A stretch of 5,439 bases of DNA from Anaerolineaceae bacterium. GTDB lineage: Bacteria; Chloroflexota; Anaerolineae; Anaerolineales; Anaerolineaceae. Positions 1-5,439 of the stretch are shown in pieces. Numbering within the stretch: position 1 is the first letter of the stretch; the number at the start of each line of letters is the position of its first letter. The stretch is from assembly GCA_030620065.1 (NCBI GenBank), contig JAUXFJ010000127.1:1-5439 (forward strand), written 5' to 3'. The position numbers were made by a program, and so were the translations under genes. The notes under the pieces are model-generated. The model was not told the origin of the DNA. It searched no databases and saw only the letters and a list, made by a program, of their open reading frames with translations.

Positions 1-1531
1 GACGGCAAACAACATCTTTGATAACAAATACGGCTACCAAGTTGACTGTCAAAATAAAGGTATTGTCGATCACAACTACTGGGGCGAAGGCGTATCACCT
101 ACTTCAGCTGTATCCAACTGCAGCAAAACAAATGGAAAGGAACTCGGCGCTCCAATCATAACCGCGGACACAGGGGTAGATGCAACCCGCGCAACAGTAA
201 CATCGGCAAAAACTTCCGCTTTCAATGGCGCAATTTCATATAATCATAATGGCAGTGGTGATTTTGATATCTACATTATCAATCATGGAAATGGCAATCA
301 AGATAATATTCCTTTCCTAGAATCTGGCTCTGAACCCATGACCGCTTGCAGCAATTTCTGGGATGTTTTTACTGCCGATGGAAGCTCCCCTTCAGAGCTT
401 GTTCTCTACATGAAATATGATCTGAACAGCTCATGCGAGTCACGCATCGAATCATCCGATTACTGCGGTCAGACCAGCAGTTCAAAATTTCCATTGTGGT
501 GGTACGATCCAGCCTATGATGTGACTGACAAATGGGATAAAACCGGTGAAACGCCCAAAGGAACTGGCGCTGGTGGCGCTGCGGGTCAAACCACAAGCTG
601 TGACACAACAAATAAAGAAATCTCGGTAACAATCGATTCCTCGGGCCGCCCGGATCTAAATAATGATCTCCAATTCACACCTTTTATTGTCGGCTTTCCG
701 CTCCCAACAGGAATTCAACTTACTAGTTTTACCAGCGAATTCCGGGTTTCGCGCGTTGATGTTAAATGGATCACATCAAGTGAGAACAACATCACAGGTT
801 TCCATATCCTTCGGGGTGAGACAGCTAACGGAACTTACACTCGGATTACCGAGCCCATCCCAGCGATTGGAAACCCCTTCATTGGAGGTATATACAATTA
901 CACGGATTACGACATTGTGTTTGCAAGAAATTACTTCTATAAATTAGAAGTTATCGATGCAAACGGGCAAACCATTGAGATCCATGGCCCAGTCTCTGTT
1001 CTCACATCCACAGCCACACCTACCGCTACACTCACACGCACGCCTACGCAAACACGTACTTCAACGCTGATTAAGACAAATACACCCTATGTTTATAAAT
1101 CGCCGACAAAAACATATCGTTCCCCAACCCCCACCAGGACACATTCATCTTCATATCAATCGGCTACCCCATCACGTACACAGATCAATGCAACCCAATC
1201 CCTGTCGGCTACTGCAAACAATCAAACGCCATCTTCATTGATATCTAGCACCAAATACCCGGTCCCGCAATCAACCACCTCTATGACGTCATCCCTATCT
1301 GATATGAAGTACGATGACGAGTTAAATAGTGATGCGAATCCAGTGCCACTCCCTGAAAGCGCGGATAAAGCCGCGCTTCTAGCTGATCCAATCCATGATA
1401 ATAAAACCGTGCTGGGTAAAGTTGGACGGTATGATAAAACCTCTTGGGGCGCCTTGATTGCAGGAAGTATTGCTGGTTTACTCCTCCTAAGTTTAATCGG
1501 CTGGGTTATTATTAAACCCAAAATATCCTAA
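1..1531 (+). CDS. Surface-anchored beta-helix / FN3-like protein (C-terminal part; 5' end outside the window)
   Basis: The reading frame is open from the first complete codon at base 2 to the TAA at 1529-1531, giving 509 residues with no start of its own. An internal ATG at 338 lies inside the domain region and is not a credible start. Seen (window numbering): residues 1-40 resemble the last coil of a right-handed parallel beta-helix, with an Asn-rich turn, Cys16 and an NYWG motif at 25-28. Residues about 50-230 are a beta-rich region with several Cys and a YCGQ motif. Residues about 240-333 resemble a fibronectin-III-like domain with the pattern W-x-T-x-S-E-N-N-x-x-GF-x-I-x-R. Residues about 336-433 are a Thr/Pro/Ser-rich linker, followed by a charged stretch and a transmembrane helix at about 482-504 with the short basic tail KPKIS. 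Established: such T/P linkers before a terminal anchor are common in Anaerolineae surface proteins. Inferred: the protein is exported and anchored with its domains outside the cell. Ligand or substrate unknown. No clear terminator follows. Confidence 0.85.
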   Translation, partial: TANNIFDNKYGYQVDCQNKGIVDHNYWGEGVSPTSAVSNCSKTNGKELGAPIITADTGVDATRATVTSAKTSAFNGAISYNHNGSGDFDIYIINHGNGNQDNIPFLESGSEPMTACSNFWDVFTADGSSPSELVLYMKYDLNSSCESRIESSDYCGQTSSSKFPLWWYDPAYDVTDKWDKTGETPKGTGAGGAAGQTTSCDTTNKEISVTIDSSGRPDLNNDLQFTPFIVGFPLPTGIQLTSFTSEFRVSRVDVKWITSSENNITGFHILRGETANGTYTRITEPIPAIGNPFIGGIYNYTDYDIVFARNYFYKLEVIDANGQTIEIHGPVSVLTSTATPTATLTRTPTQTRTSTLIKTNTPYVYKSPTKTYRSPTPTRTHSSSYQSATPSRTQINATQSLSATANNQTPSSLISSTKYPVPQSTTSMTSSLSDMKYDDELNSDANPVPLPESADKAALLADPIHDNKTVLGKVGRYDKTSWGALIAGSIAGLLLLSLIGWVIIKPKIS

Positions 1532-1552
1532 TATCATCTGACCTGCCATTTT

Positions 1553-1581
1553 TTGACTTTTGTCATTAATTGTGCTATTCT
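1553..1581 (+). promoter_or_regulatory. Sigma-70-type promoter for the MBL-fold hydrolase gene
   Basis: A TTGACT -35 (1553-1558) is followed after exactly 17 bases by TATTCT (1576-1581) as the -10. A TG at 1573-1574 one base upstream makes it an extended -10. Transcription would begin near 1588, leaving a leader of about 27 bases that carries a purine-rich ribosome site, AGGAAGG at 1604-1610, four bases before the ATG. The -10 matches the consensus at four of six positions, so the call rests on the -35, the spacing and the TG extension together. It suggests the hydrolase is transcribed independently of the surface protein. Confidence 0.6.
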
Positions 1582-1614
1582 TTCCTTTAAGTTACTTACT
1601 AATAGGAAGGTATT

Positions 1615-2451
1615 ATGCTACGCGAGCGTGCATCAGATAATGTATATTGGTTTCAAAGCGAATTATATGCCCAGGTCACTGCAGGAGCAATCGTTGGTCC
1701 ACAATGGGCTGTTATTATTGACACTCTTATACCTCAAGAAACGGTCTTGATCCAAGAGTTTGTTGAGAATGAATTGTCAGTTCCAGTGAAATATGTCATC
1801 AACACCCACCACCACGCAGATCATTGTTGGGGAAACTGCTATTTCCCAAACGCGACTATTATCGGACATAAACTATGCCGTGAGCTTATGATAGAACACA
1901 GTTCACGAGCTCTCTCAGAAGCCGGTAAGGAGAATCCACTTTTTAAAGATATTCAAATCATCCCGCCCCAAATCACTTTTGATGAAGGTGCTTTATCCAT
2001 AAAAGTAGGTAAAAAGCGACTACGCATTTTTCACACACCCGGGCACTCTGCAGACGGCATCTCAATTCTCGTGGAGGAGGATCGTGTTTTATTCACTGGC
2101 GATGCCTTCATGCCAGTCCCATTTATTGTGGACGGTGATGTAGAGGTTCTTATAGATACAACCAGGCTTATAAATAAATTGAGCTTGGAGAATATTATTC
2201 AAGGCCATGGTGATATTATTCTGCGCGGAGAAATTGCAGGAGCTGCCAGGTCAAACATTACTTACTTAAAGGCAATTCGCAAAGCAGTTCGTACAGCATC
2301 AAAACGGAAGAATCCTTTAAAAATCATTGATGCAATTGATATTGATACCTGTGGAAAGAGCAGGATCCTTCTTGGTGGAATAGCGAGCGAACTTCATCAA
2401 CGAAATTTGCATGCGCTATACACACAGACACTCAATCAGGAGATATCCTAA
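1615..2451 (+). CDS. Metallo-beta-lactamase-fold metal-dependent hydrolase
   Basis: This 278-residue protein carries the full MBL-fold metal-binding set: HHHADH at 65-70 (the HxHxDH motif), TPGHS with His144, TGD with Asp163, and GHGD with His198. The Asp in TGD, where class B1 beta-lactamases have a Cys, points to a glyoxalase-II-like dinuclear metal site (family knowledge). The substrate cannot be read from the sequence; thioesters, lactones, phosphoesters and beta-lactams are all possible in this superfamily. Cys71 directly follows the metal motif and Cys75 is nearby, in HCWGNC. After His198 about 80 basic residues follow, longer than a minimal MBL core and probably helical. There is no signal peptide or membrane segment, so it is probably cytoplasmic. 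The ATG at 1615 is chosen because AGGAAGG ends four bases upstream. The gene appears monocistronic: it has its own promoter and a convergent gene follows 27 bases downstream. Confidence 0.9.
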   Translation: MLRERASDNVYWFQSELYAQVTAGAIVGPQWAVIIDTLIPQETVLIQEFVENELSVPVKYVINTHHHADHCWGNCYFPNATIIGHKLCRELMIEHSSRALSEAGKENPLFKDIQIIPPQITFDEGALSIKVGKKRLRIFHTPGHSADGISILVEEDRVLFTGDAFMPVPFIVDGDVEVLIDTTRLINKLSLENIIQGHGDIILRGEIAGAARSNITYLKAIRKAVRTASKRKNPLKIIDAIDIDTCGKSRILLGGIASELHQRNLHALYTQTLNQEIS

Positions 2452-2461
2452 GACTAGGATA
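2444..2461. terminator. Small hairpin between the convergent genes, weak terminator candidate
   Basis: TATCCTA (2444-2450) and TAGGATA (2455-2461) form a perfect 7-bp stem around a 4-base loop, AGAC, overlapping the stop codon of the hydrolase gene. It sits just where two convergent genes meet, so it could act in both directions. The stem has only two G-C pairs and no T-tract follows on either strand, so it is not a classical intrinsic terminator. It may only stabilise the 3' end, or be chance. Confidence 0.25.
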
Positions 2462-2478
2462 ATTGATGTTACTCGATA

Positions 2479-3306
2479 TTAACCTAACAAAAACCCAATC
2501 AACCATGTTGCAAATAACATAGAGAGCGGTTCAACCAAAAGACCAAATAGCTCTCTATCTTCATTATATGCACTAACAAAACTTGTTAGTGCATACAAAA
2601 TACCTAACAAAAAAAGACCAAATTGCAGAGGGTTGACTGGTAAGTAATAAAACCCTGCAACCATTTGCCCGATTATAAGTGCAGCGACAATTGCCCATTC
2701 AAATAACCATTTACCATTCAGACGCAAATACATCGTCCTCAAACTAACAAAACCAGCTGCAGTAACCAGTGTAGGTATAATTAAATACAAACGAAGGCCT
2801 GCGGTACGAACAGCGATCGCCAATATCAAAAAAAGCGCAAAAGAAAGTGCTGTCAATCCCACTGTCGCAACAGGATGGCTCAAATCCCCGATATCAATTA
2901 CATTATATTCTGCAATCAGAACCATAATTAGCAAAAAACTTCCCAATCCAAATACAACCCACCATTCATGGCCCAAAGACATATTATTGAGAGTTACGGA
3001 AATCACAAATGACGTAAGCACTGGGACAATCCAATGAGGAACAGCAGAATACCACCCCGCTTCACGAAGTTTTTCTTTAGGATGCTCTTTAATAAGCCAA
3101 TCACTTCCTGCCGCAGCAAGGATCGCGGTGATGAAAGCAATCACTGTGTTAAAATTAAAACCAAGATTCAGGACAAAACCAAACAAATTAACCGATAGAT
3201 AATTATTACTAAAAGGAACTACCCGTGTTAAACTGAACGCCAGCATGATCATTGCAGTGATAACGCTCAATCTGTTCAGGTCAGGGAGAATACGCTTCGT
3301 GCTCAT
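2479..3306 (-). CDS. Polytopic membrane protein of unknown function
   Basis: I do not recognise the family. The 275-residue product is very hydrophobic, with roughly nine or ten membrane segments: about residues 13-31, 36-50, 53-71, 89-106, 114-132, 145-166, 172-188, 202-220, 227-245 and 256-274. There is no cleavable signal peptide. The longest hydrophilic loop (about 72-88) is charged, with the motif KEHPKEKLREAGW. No catalytic motif, nucleotide-binding site or known transporter signature is visible. The segments fill nearly the whole chain, so it is probably an integral protein of the cytoplasmic membrane. The ATG at 3306 lacks a Shine-Dalgarno sequence. A candidate extended -10 ends only six bases upstream, so the mRNA may be leaderless. 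The gene is convergent with the hydrolase and divergent, across 60 bases, from another membrane-protein gene that it does not resemble. Confidence 0.82.
   Translation of the reverse strand: MSTKRILPDLNRLSVITAMIMLAFSLTRVVPFSNNYLSVNLFGFVLNLGFNFNTVIAFITAILAAAGSDWLIKEHPKEKLREAGWYSAVPHWIVPVLTSFVISVTLNNMSLGHEWWVVFGLGSFLLIMVLIAEYNVIDIGDLSHPVATVGLTALSFALFLILAIAVRTAGLRLYLIIPTLVTAAGFVSLRTMYLRLNGKWLFEWAIVAALIIGQMVAGFYYLPVNPLQFGLFLLGILYALTSFVSAYNEDRELFGLLVEPLSMLFATWLIGFLLG
2484..2752. repeat. Four scattered copies of the 9-mer CTAACAAAA
   Basis: The word CTAACAAAA occurs at 2484-2492, 2573-2581, 2604-2612 and 2744-2752, all within the 3' third of the minus-strand membrane-protein gene. On the coding strand it reads TTTTGTTAG. 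The copies fall in two reading frames, giving Phe-Leu-Leu-Gly twice and Phe-Val-Ser twice, so protein repetition alone does not explain them. One copy lies across the centre of the 13-bp palindrome. The word is AT-rich and short, so chance is a real alternative. Confidence 0.35.
2567..2595. repeat. Perfect 13-bp inverted repeat with a 3-base loop, inside a gene
   Basis: TATGCACTAACAA (2567-2579) is the exact reverse complement of TTGTTAGTGCATA (2583-2595), separated by AAC. The stem cannot be extended by Watson-Crick pairs. It lies inside the minus-strand membrane-protein gene and covers codons about 238-247, whose product reads YALTSFVSAY. The arms begin exactly on codon boundaries, so TAT-GCA and GCA-TAT encode Tyr-Ala and Ala-Tyr. 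No T-tract follows on either strand, so it is not a standard terminator. It could be an mRNA hairpin or a dyad protein-binding site. Confidence 0.8.
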
Positions 3307-3312
3307 AAATTA

Positions 3313-3321
3313 ATTTTACCA
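3313..3321 (-). promoter_or_regulatory. Extended -10 promoter for the minus-strand membrane protein
   Basis: Read on the minus strand, TGG followed by TAAAAT gives an extended -10 that matches TATAAT at five of six positions. Only six bases (3312-3307) separate it from the ATG at 3306, so the expected transcription start falls at or next to the start codon. This fits the absence of a Shine-Dalgarno sequence and suggests a leaderless message. A TTGACT lies upstream, but only 12 bases from the -10, too close to be a standard -35. Confidence 0.5.
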
Positions 3322-3335
3322 TGTAGGAATAGTCA

Positions 3336-3346
3336 ACCTGTCAGGT
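3336..3346. promoter_or_regulatory. Short palindrome, possible operator between the divergent promoters
   Basis: ACCTG-T-CAGGT is a perfect 5-bp dyad around one central base at 3341. It lies between the two outward-facing -10 elements, where a bound protein could affect both promoters. Its centre is offset from that of the surrounding 12-bp inverted repeat. The arms are short, so this is only a candidate. Confidence 0.3.
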
Positions 3347-3347
3347 G

Positions 3348-3356
3348 TGGTAAAAT
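3348..3356 (+). promoter_or_regulatory. Extended -10 promoter for the plus-strand membrane protein
   Basis: TGG (3348-3350) followed by TAAAAT (3351-3356) forms an extended -10 with five of six consensus matches. Ten bases then lead to the ATG at 3367, so the expected transcript start leaves a leader of only a few bases. No good -35 exists at 16-18 bases upstream; the TG extension may compensate. It mirrors the element serving the divergent gene, and the two -10s are 32 bases apart, so polymerase binding at both sites should interfere. Confidence 0.5.
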
Positions 3357-3366
3357 TAAGAGTTGT

Positions 3367-4365
3367 ATGAATACAAGTTCTGAAGTTAATTTTAGGAAGC
3401 CAAAAATCCTGTCAGCCTTTGTTTCCGGGTTCAATACTACGGCTAACAATATCCACCTAATCATCTTTCCAGTCATTATAGACTTGTTTTTGTGGTTTGG
3501 ACCGCATTTCAGTCTGGAGAGGTTTTTATCGCCTTTTGTGGAGAAAATACCCCTGCTCCCAGGCTTTGACACTCCACAGATCCCTGAACTGATCGGGGAT
3601 TTCACAACGCTTGCAGCTGAGATCACTGCCCAATTTAATTTATCAATCTTGATTCGCACTTTTCCAGTTGGCGTTCCCAGTCTCATCTCTGGTCTTTCAC
3701 CAAATAGTAATCCTGTTGGCACACCTATCCAATTAGACCTGCTAACCTCAGGAAATGTGATAGTTTCTCTAATCGCTGTTTTATTATTAGGTTTCATTTT
3801 CGGTAGTTTCTTTTTTCAACAAACCGCCAGCAGTATCCTTGCAGATATTAAGAAAAGAACCCTTGGCGAGTTTACAAAAGCGACATTACAGATTATTTTA
3901 TTACCGGCAATGTTGATAATTGTCCTTTTCTTTATCAGCATTCCTGGCATGCTAATCATCTCTGTATTAAACCTTCTAAACCCAATGATCGGGCAGATAG
4001 GTCTTTTCATCGTACTTGTCCTAATGATTTGGCTGCTGATCCCTCTCTTTTTTACACCACACAGCGTATATTTATATCGTCAGAACCTGATTACTTCTTT
4101 GATGACCAGTATTAGTGTTGTCAGATTTTCGCTGCCAAGTAGCGCACTATTCTTATTATCAGCTTTCTTCTTAAGTGAAGGTTTGGATATGCTGTGGCGG
4201 GTACCGCCGACCGATTCCTGGGTGTTACTGGTAGGTATCTTGGGACATGCGTTCATCTCAACTGCGGTATTAGCGTCCAGCTATCATTATTTCCTCGATG
4301 CAACCCAATTTACACAATCAGTATTAAATAATCTAAAGAAAGACACCTCGACAAGTAAAATATAA
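3367..4365 (+). CDS. Multi-spanning membrane protein of unknown function, upstream of gyrB
   Basis: I do not recognise this 332-residue protein. Likely membrane segments are at about 28-45, 130-150, 173-206 (possibly two helices broken at a Pro-Gly near 193-194), 208-229, 255-270 and 284-304. A hydrophilic or amphipathic region of about 80 residues (46-127) lies between the first and second segments, rich in Pro and Ser, with motifs such as LLPGFDTPQIPEL. If the first helix exits the cytoplasm this would be an external domain, but the topology is uncertain. The N-terminus is a short polar tail without a cleavable signal peptide, and the C-terminus is a polar Lys/Ser/Thr tail. No enzymatic motif is visible. 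The start at ATG 3367 has no clear Shine-Dalgarno and lies ten bases after a candidate -10. The stop codon overlaps the probable gyrB promoter; gyrB starts 25 bases later on the same strand, so readthrough into gyrB is possible. Confidence 0.82.
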   Translation: MNTSSEVNFRKPKILSAFVSGFNTTANNIHLIIFPVIIDLFLWFGPHFSLERFLSPFVEKIPLLPGFDTPQIPELIGDFTTLAAEITAQFNLSILIRTFPVGVPSLISGLSPNSNPVGTPIQLDLLTSGNVIVSLIAVLLLGFIFGSFFFQQTASSILADIKKRTLGEFTKATLQIILLPAMLIIVLFFISIPGMLIISVLNLLNPMIGQIGLFIVLVLMIWLLIPLFFTPHSVYLYRQNLITSLMTSISVVRFSLPSSALFLLSAFFLSEGLDMLWRVPPTDSWVLLVGILGHAFISTAVLASSYHYFLDATQFTQSVLNNLKKDTSTSKI

Positions 4366-4366
4366 T
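4361..4366 (+). promoter_or_regulatory. Probable gyrB promoter (-10 TATAAT overlapping the upstream stop codon)
   Basis: A perfect TATAAT at 4361-4366 contains the TAA stop (4363-4365) of the preceding membrane-protein gene. Transcription would begin near 4373, leaving about 17 bases before the gyrB start with the ribosome site inside. The -35 is poor: AAGACA at 4340-4345 has 15-base spacing, and GAAAGA at 4338-4343 has 17. The call rests on the -10 and its position. Confidence 0.5.
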
Positions 4367-4378
4367 CCAATCTCGAAC

Positions 4379-4383
4379 GGGAG
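4379..4383 (+). promoter_or_regulatory. Ribosome binding site that fixes the gyrB TTG start
   Basis: GGGAG lies seven bases before the TTG at 4391. No in-frame ATG or GTG lies between this site and the conserved N-terminal motif, so it supports TTG as the initiation codon. Confidence 0.65.
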
Positions 4384-4390
4384 TTTAAGT

Positions 4391-5439
4391 TTGACCAACC
4401 AAGCATCCTATAAAGCAAAAGATATTCAAATTCTTGAAGGTTTGGAAGCAGTTCGCCGCAGACCAGGCATGTACGTTGGCGGTACAGATGTAAAAGCTCT
4501 GCACCACCTGATCTATGAAGTAGTTGATAATTCTATTGATGAAGCTTTAGCAGGGGTCTGCACAAGAATCGATGTGATCATTCATAACGATCAAAGCGTC
4601 ACAGTCATAGATGATGGACGCGGCATCCCGGTTGATATTCACCCCGAAAGACAAATCTCTGCTTTGCAAGTCGTTATGACAACTCTGCATGCTGGAGGTA
4701 AGTTTGGCGGTGGAAGCTATAAAGTCTCGGGTGGGCTTCACGGAGTAGGCGTCTCCGCAGTCAATGCCTTATCCGAATGGTGCGAAGTAAAAGTATATCG
4801 GGAAGGCAAAGTTCATTTTCAGCGTTATGAACGCGGTTATCCCAAAGAAGACGTAAAAGTCATCGCTAAGTGTCGGCAAGATAAAACCGGTACCGAAACT
4901 TCTTTCATGTTTGACCGTGAGATATTTAAAGGCGATCTTTCTTTCCGCTTTGAAACACTGACTCAGCGCTTCCGTGAAATGGCTTTTGTCACCCGTGCCG
5001 TTACGATTCATTTCTTCGATGAACGTGATGAACGTGAAATGACATTCTACTTTGAAGGAGGAATCTCCTCATTCGTTCAATACTTAAATCGCAACCGTGA
5101 AGTACTGCACCCGGTTTTATTCATCGAAAAAGAAATCGAAAACATCATTATTGAGACAGCTATCCAATATACGGACGTATATACCGAATCGGTTTATGCT
5201 TTCGCTAACACGATCAATACAATTGACGGCGGTACACACATCACCGGTTTACGCGCCGCTGTAACTCGCTCAATTAACGATTATGCGCGTAAGAACGGCT
5301 TGCTTAAAGATTCCGATAGCAATTTCAGCGGCGAAGATACGCGCGAGGGTTTAACAGCAATTGTTAGCATCAAGCACCCTGATCCTCAGTTTGAAAGCCA
5401 GACAAAGGTCAAACTGATGAACCCGGAAGTACAAACTTA
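4391..5439 (+). CDS. gyrB: DNA gyrase subunit B, N-terminal part (3' end outside the window)
   Basis: GyrB drives ATP-dependent negative supercoiling as part of the GyrA2GyrB2 complex. The frame begins at TTG 4391, supported by GGGAG at 4379-4383, and runs 349 residues to the window edge. Residues about 1-220 form the GHKL ATPase domain: ILEGLEAVRRRPGMYVGG (14-31), EVVDNSIDEALAG (43-55) with the catalytic Glu43 and ATP-binding Asn47 by comparison with E. coli Glu42/Asn46, DDGRGIP (74-80), and the ATP lid GGKFGGGSYKVSGGLHGVG (102-120). Residues about 225-349 are the transducer domain, including DGGTHITGLRAA (279-290) and SQTK (336-339), whose Lys339 corresponds to the E. coli ATP-contacting Lys337. 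The TOPRIM and GyrA-binding regions lie beyond the window. ParE of topoisomerase IV is related, but the DPQFESQTK context and N-terminus fit GyrB better. No dnaA, recF or gyrA is adjacent here. Confidence 0.94.
   Translation, partial: MTNQASYKAKDIQILEGLEAVRRRPGMYVGGTDVKALHHLIYEVVDNSIDEALAGVCTRIDVIIHNDQSVTVIDDGRGIPVDIHPERQISALQVVMTTLHAGGKFGGGSYKVSGGLHGVGVSAVNALSEWCEVKVYREGKVHFQRYERGYPKEDVKVIAKCRQDKTGTETSFMFDREIFKGDLSFRFETLTQRFREMAFVTRAVTIHFFDERDEREMTFYFEGGISSFVQYLNRNREVLHPVLFIEKEIENIIIETAIQYTDVYTESVYAFANTINTIDGGTHITGLRAAVTRSINDYARKNGLLKDSDSNFSGEDTREGLTAIVSIKHPDPQFESQTKVKLMNPEVQT

Larger units (their letters stand above)
3310..3359. repeat. 12-bp perfect inverted repeat spanning the divergent promoter region
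   Basis: TTAATTTTACCA (3310-3321) is the exact reverse complement of TGGTAAAATTAA (3348-3359), with 26 bases between. Each arm contains the sequence TGGTAAAAT read outward, a good extended -10. The repeat may simply be the same promoter element used in both directions, or it may also be a paired operator for a dimeric regulator. Together with the short palindrome inside it, it occupies most of the 60-base gap. Confidence 0.75.

Noticed and set aside
1004..1300. Low-complexity ACA/CCT-rich stretch as a possible tandem DNA repeat
   Set aside because: The base bias follows from Thr, Pro and Ser codons of the linker; no exact repeating unit is seen.
1503..1519. Inverted repeat GGGTT / AACCC near the end of the surface-protein gene, as a possible terminator
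   Set aside because: The stem is only 5 bp with a 7-base loop, lies inside the coding region and is not followed by a T-tract.
1553..1750. Open frame overlapping the start of the hydrolase gene, beginning at an ATG at 1553
   Set aside because: It overlaps the candidate -35, has no ribosome site and runs in another frame of the clearly coding hydrolase gene.
1523..2451. Identical 9-mer ATATCCTAA at the stop codons of both the surface protein (1523-1531) and the hydrolase (2443-2451)
   Set aside because: Both copies simply encode Ile-Ser-stop with the same codons; two copies of a short AT-rich word are not enough to claim a shared signal.
3333..3797. Minus-strand open frame of 154 codons opposite the plus-strand membrane protein
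   Set aside because: It lies antisense to a gene with coherent hydrophobic segments, shows no domain signature and covers the divergent promoter region.
4366..5439. Replication origin near gyrB
   Set aside because: I found no DnaA-box-like TTATCCACA cluster, and no dnaA, dnaN or recF gene is present in the window.

Overview
The window looks like an ordinary chromosomal stretch from a bacterium, most likely of the phylum Chloroflexota (class Anaerolineae or close). That guess rests on moderately AT-rich coding DNA, on a surface protein whose long Thr/Pro/Ser linker leads into a C-terminal membrane anchor, and on the overall flavour of the proteins. It is an inference; no marker here fixes the taxonomy. 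I see no mobile element, CRISPR array, tRNA, rRNA or phage gene.

Layout, left to right. Bases 1-1531 (+) are the C-terminal part of a large exported surface protein: the end of a parallel beta-helix, a Cys-containing beta-rich region, a fibronectin-III-like domain, a Thr/Pro-rich linker and one transmembrane anchor. An 83-base gap holds a good sigma-70-type promoter with an extended -10, followed by a metallo-beta-lactamase-fold hydrolase (1615-2451, +) with a complete metal-ligand set. Convergent to it, 27 bases away, is a polytopic membrane protein on the minus strand (2479-3306). A 60-base divergent intergenic region then separates this from a second, unrelated polytopic membrane protein (3367-4365, +). 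The window ends in gyrB (4391-5439, +, truncated by the window edge), encoding the ATPase domain and most of the transducer domain of DNA gyrase subunit B.

How the genes work together. Only gyrB has a confident cellular role, DNA supercoiling. The surface protein belongs to the cell envelope and the hydrolase is probably cytoplasmic. The two membrane proteins are unrecognised. They are divergently transcribed from what look like overlapping promoters, so their expression may be coupled. gyrB seems to have its own promoter: a perfect TATAAT overlaps the stop codon of the preceding gene.

The most noteworthy non-coding signals are: (i) a 12-bp perfect inverted repeat in the 60-base divergent region, whose arms contain a TGGTAAAAT extended -10 for each direction, leaving almost no 5' leader; and (ii) a 13-bp perfect palindrome with a 3-base loop inside the minus-strand membrane-protein gene. 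I found no convincing evidence of a new multi-gene system.
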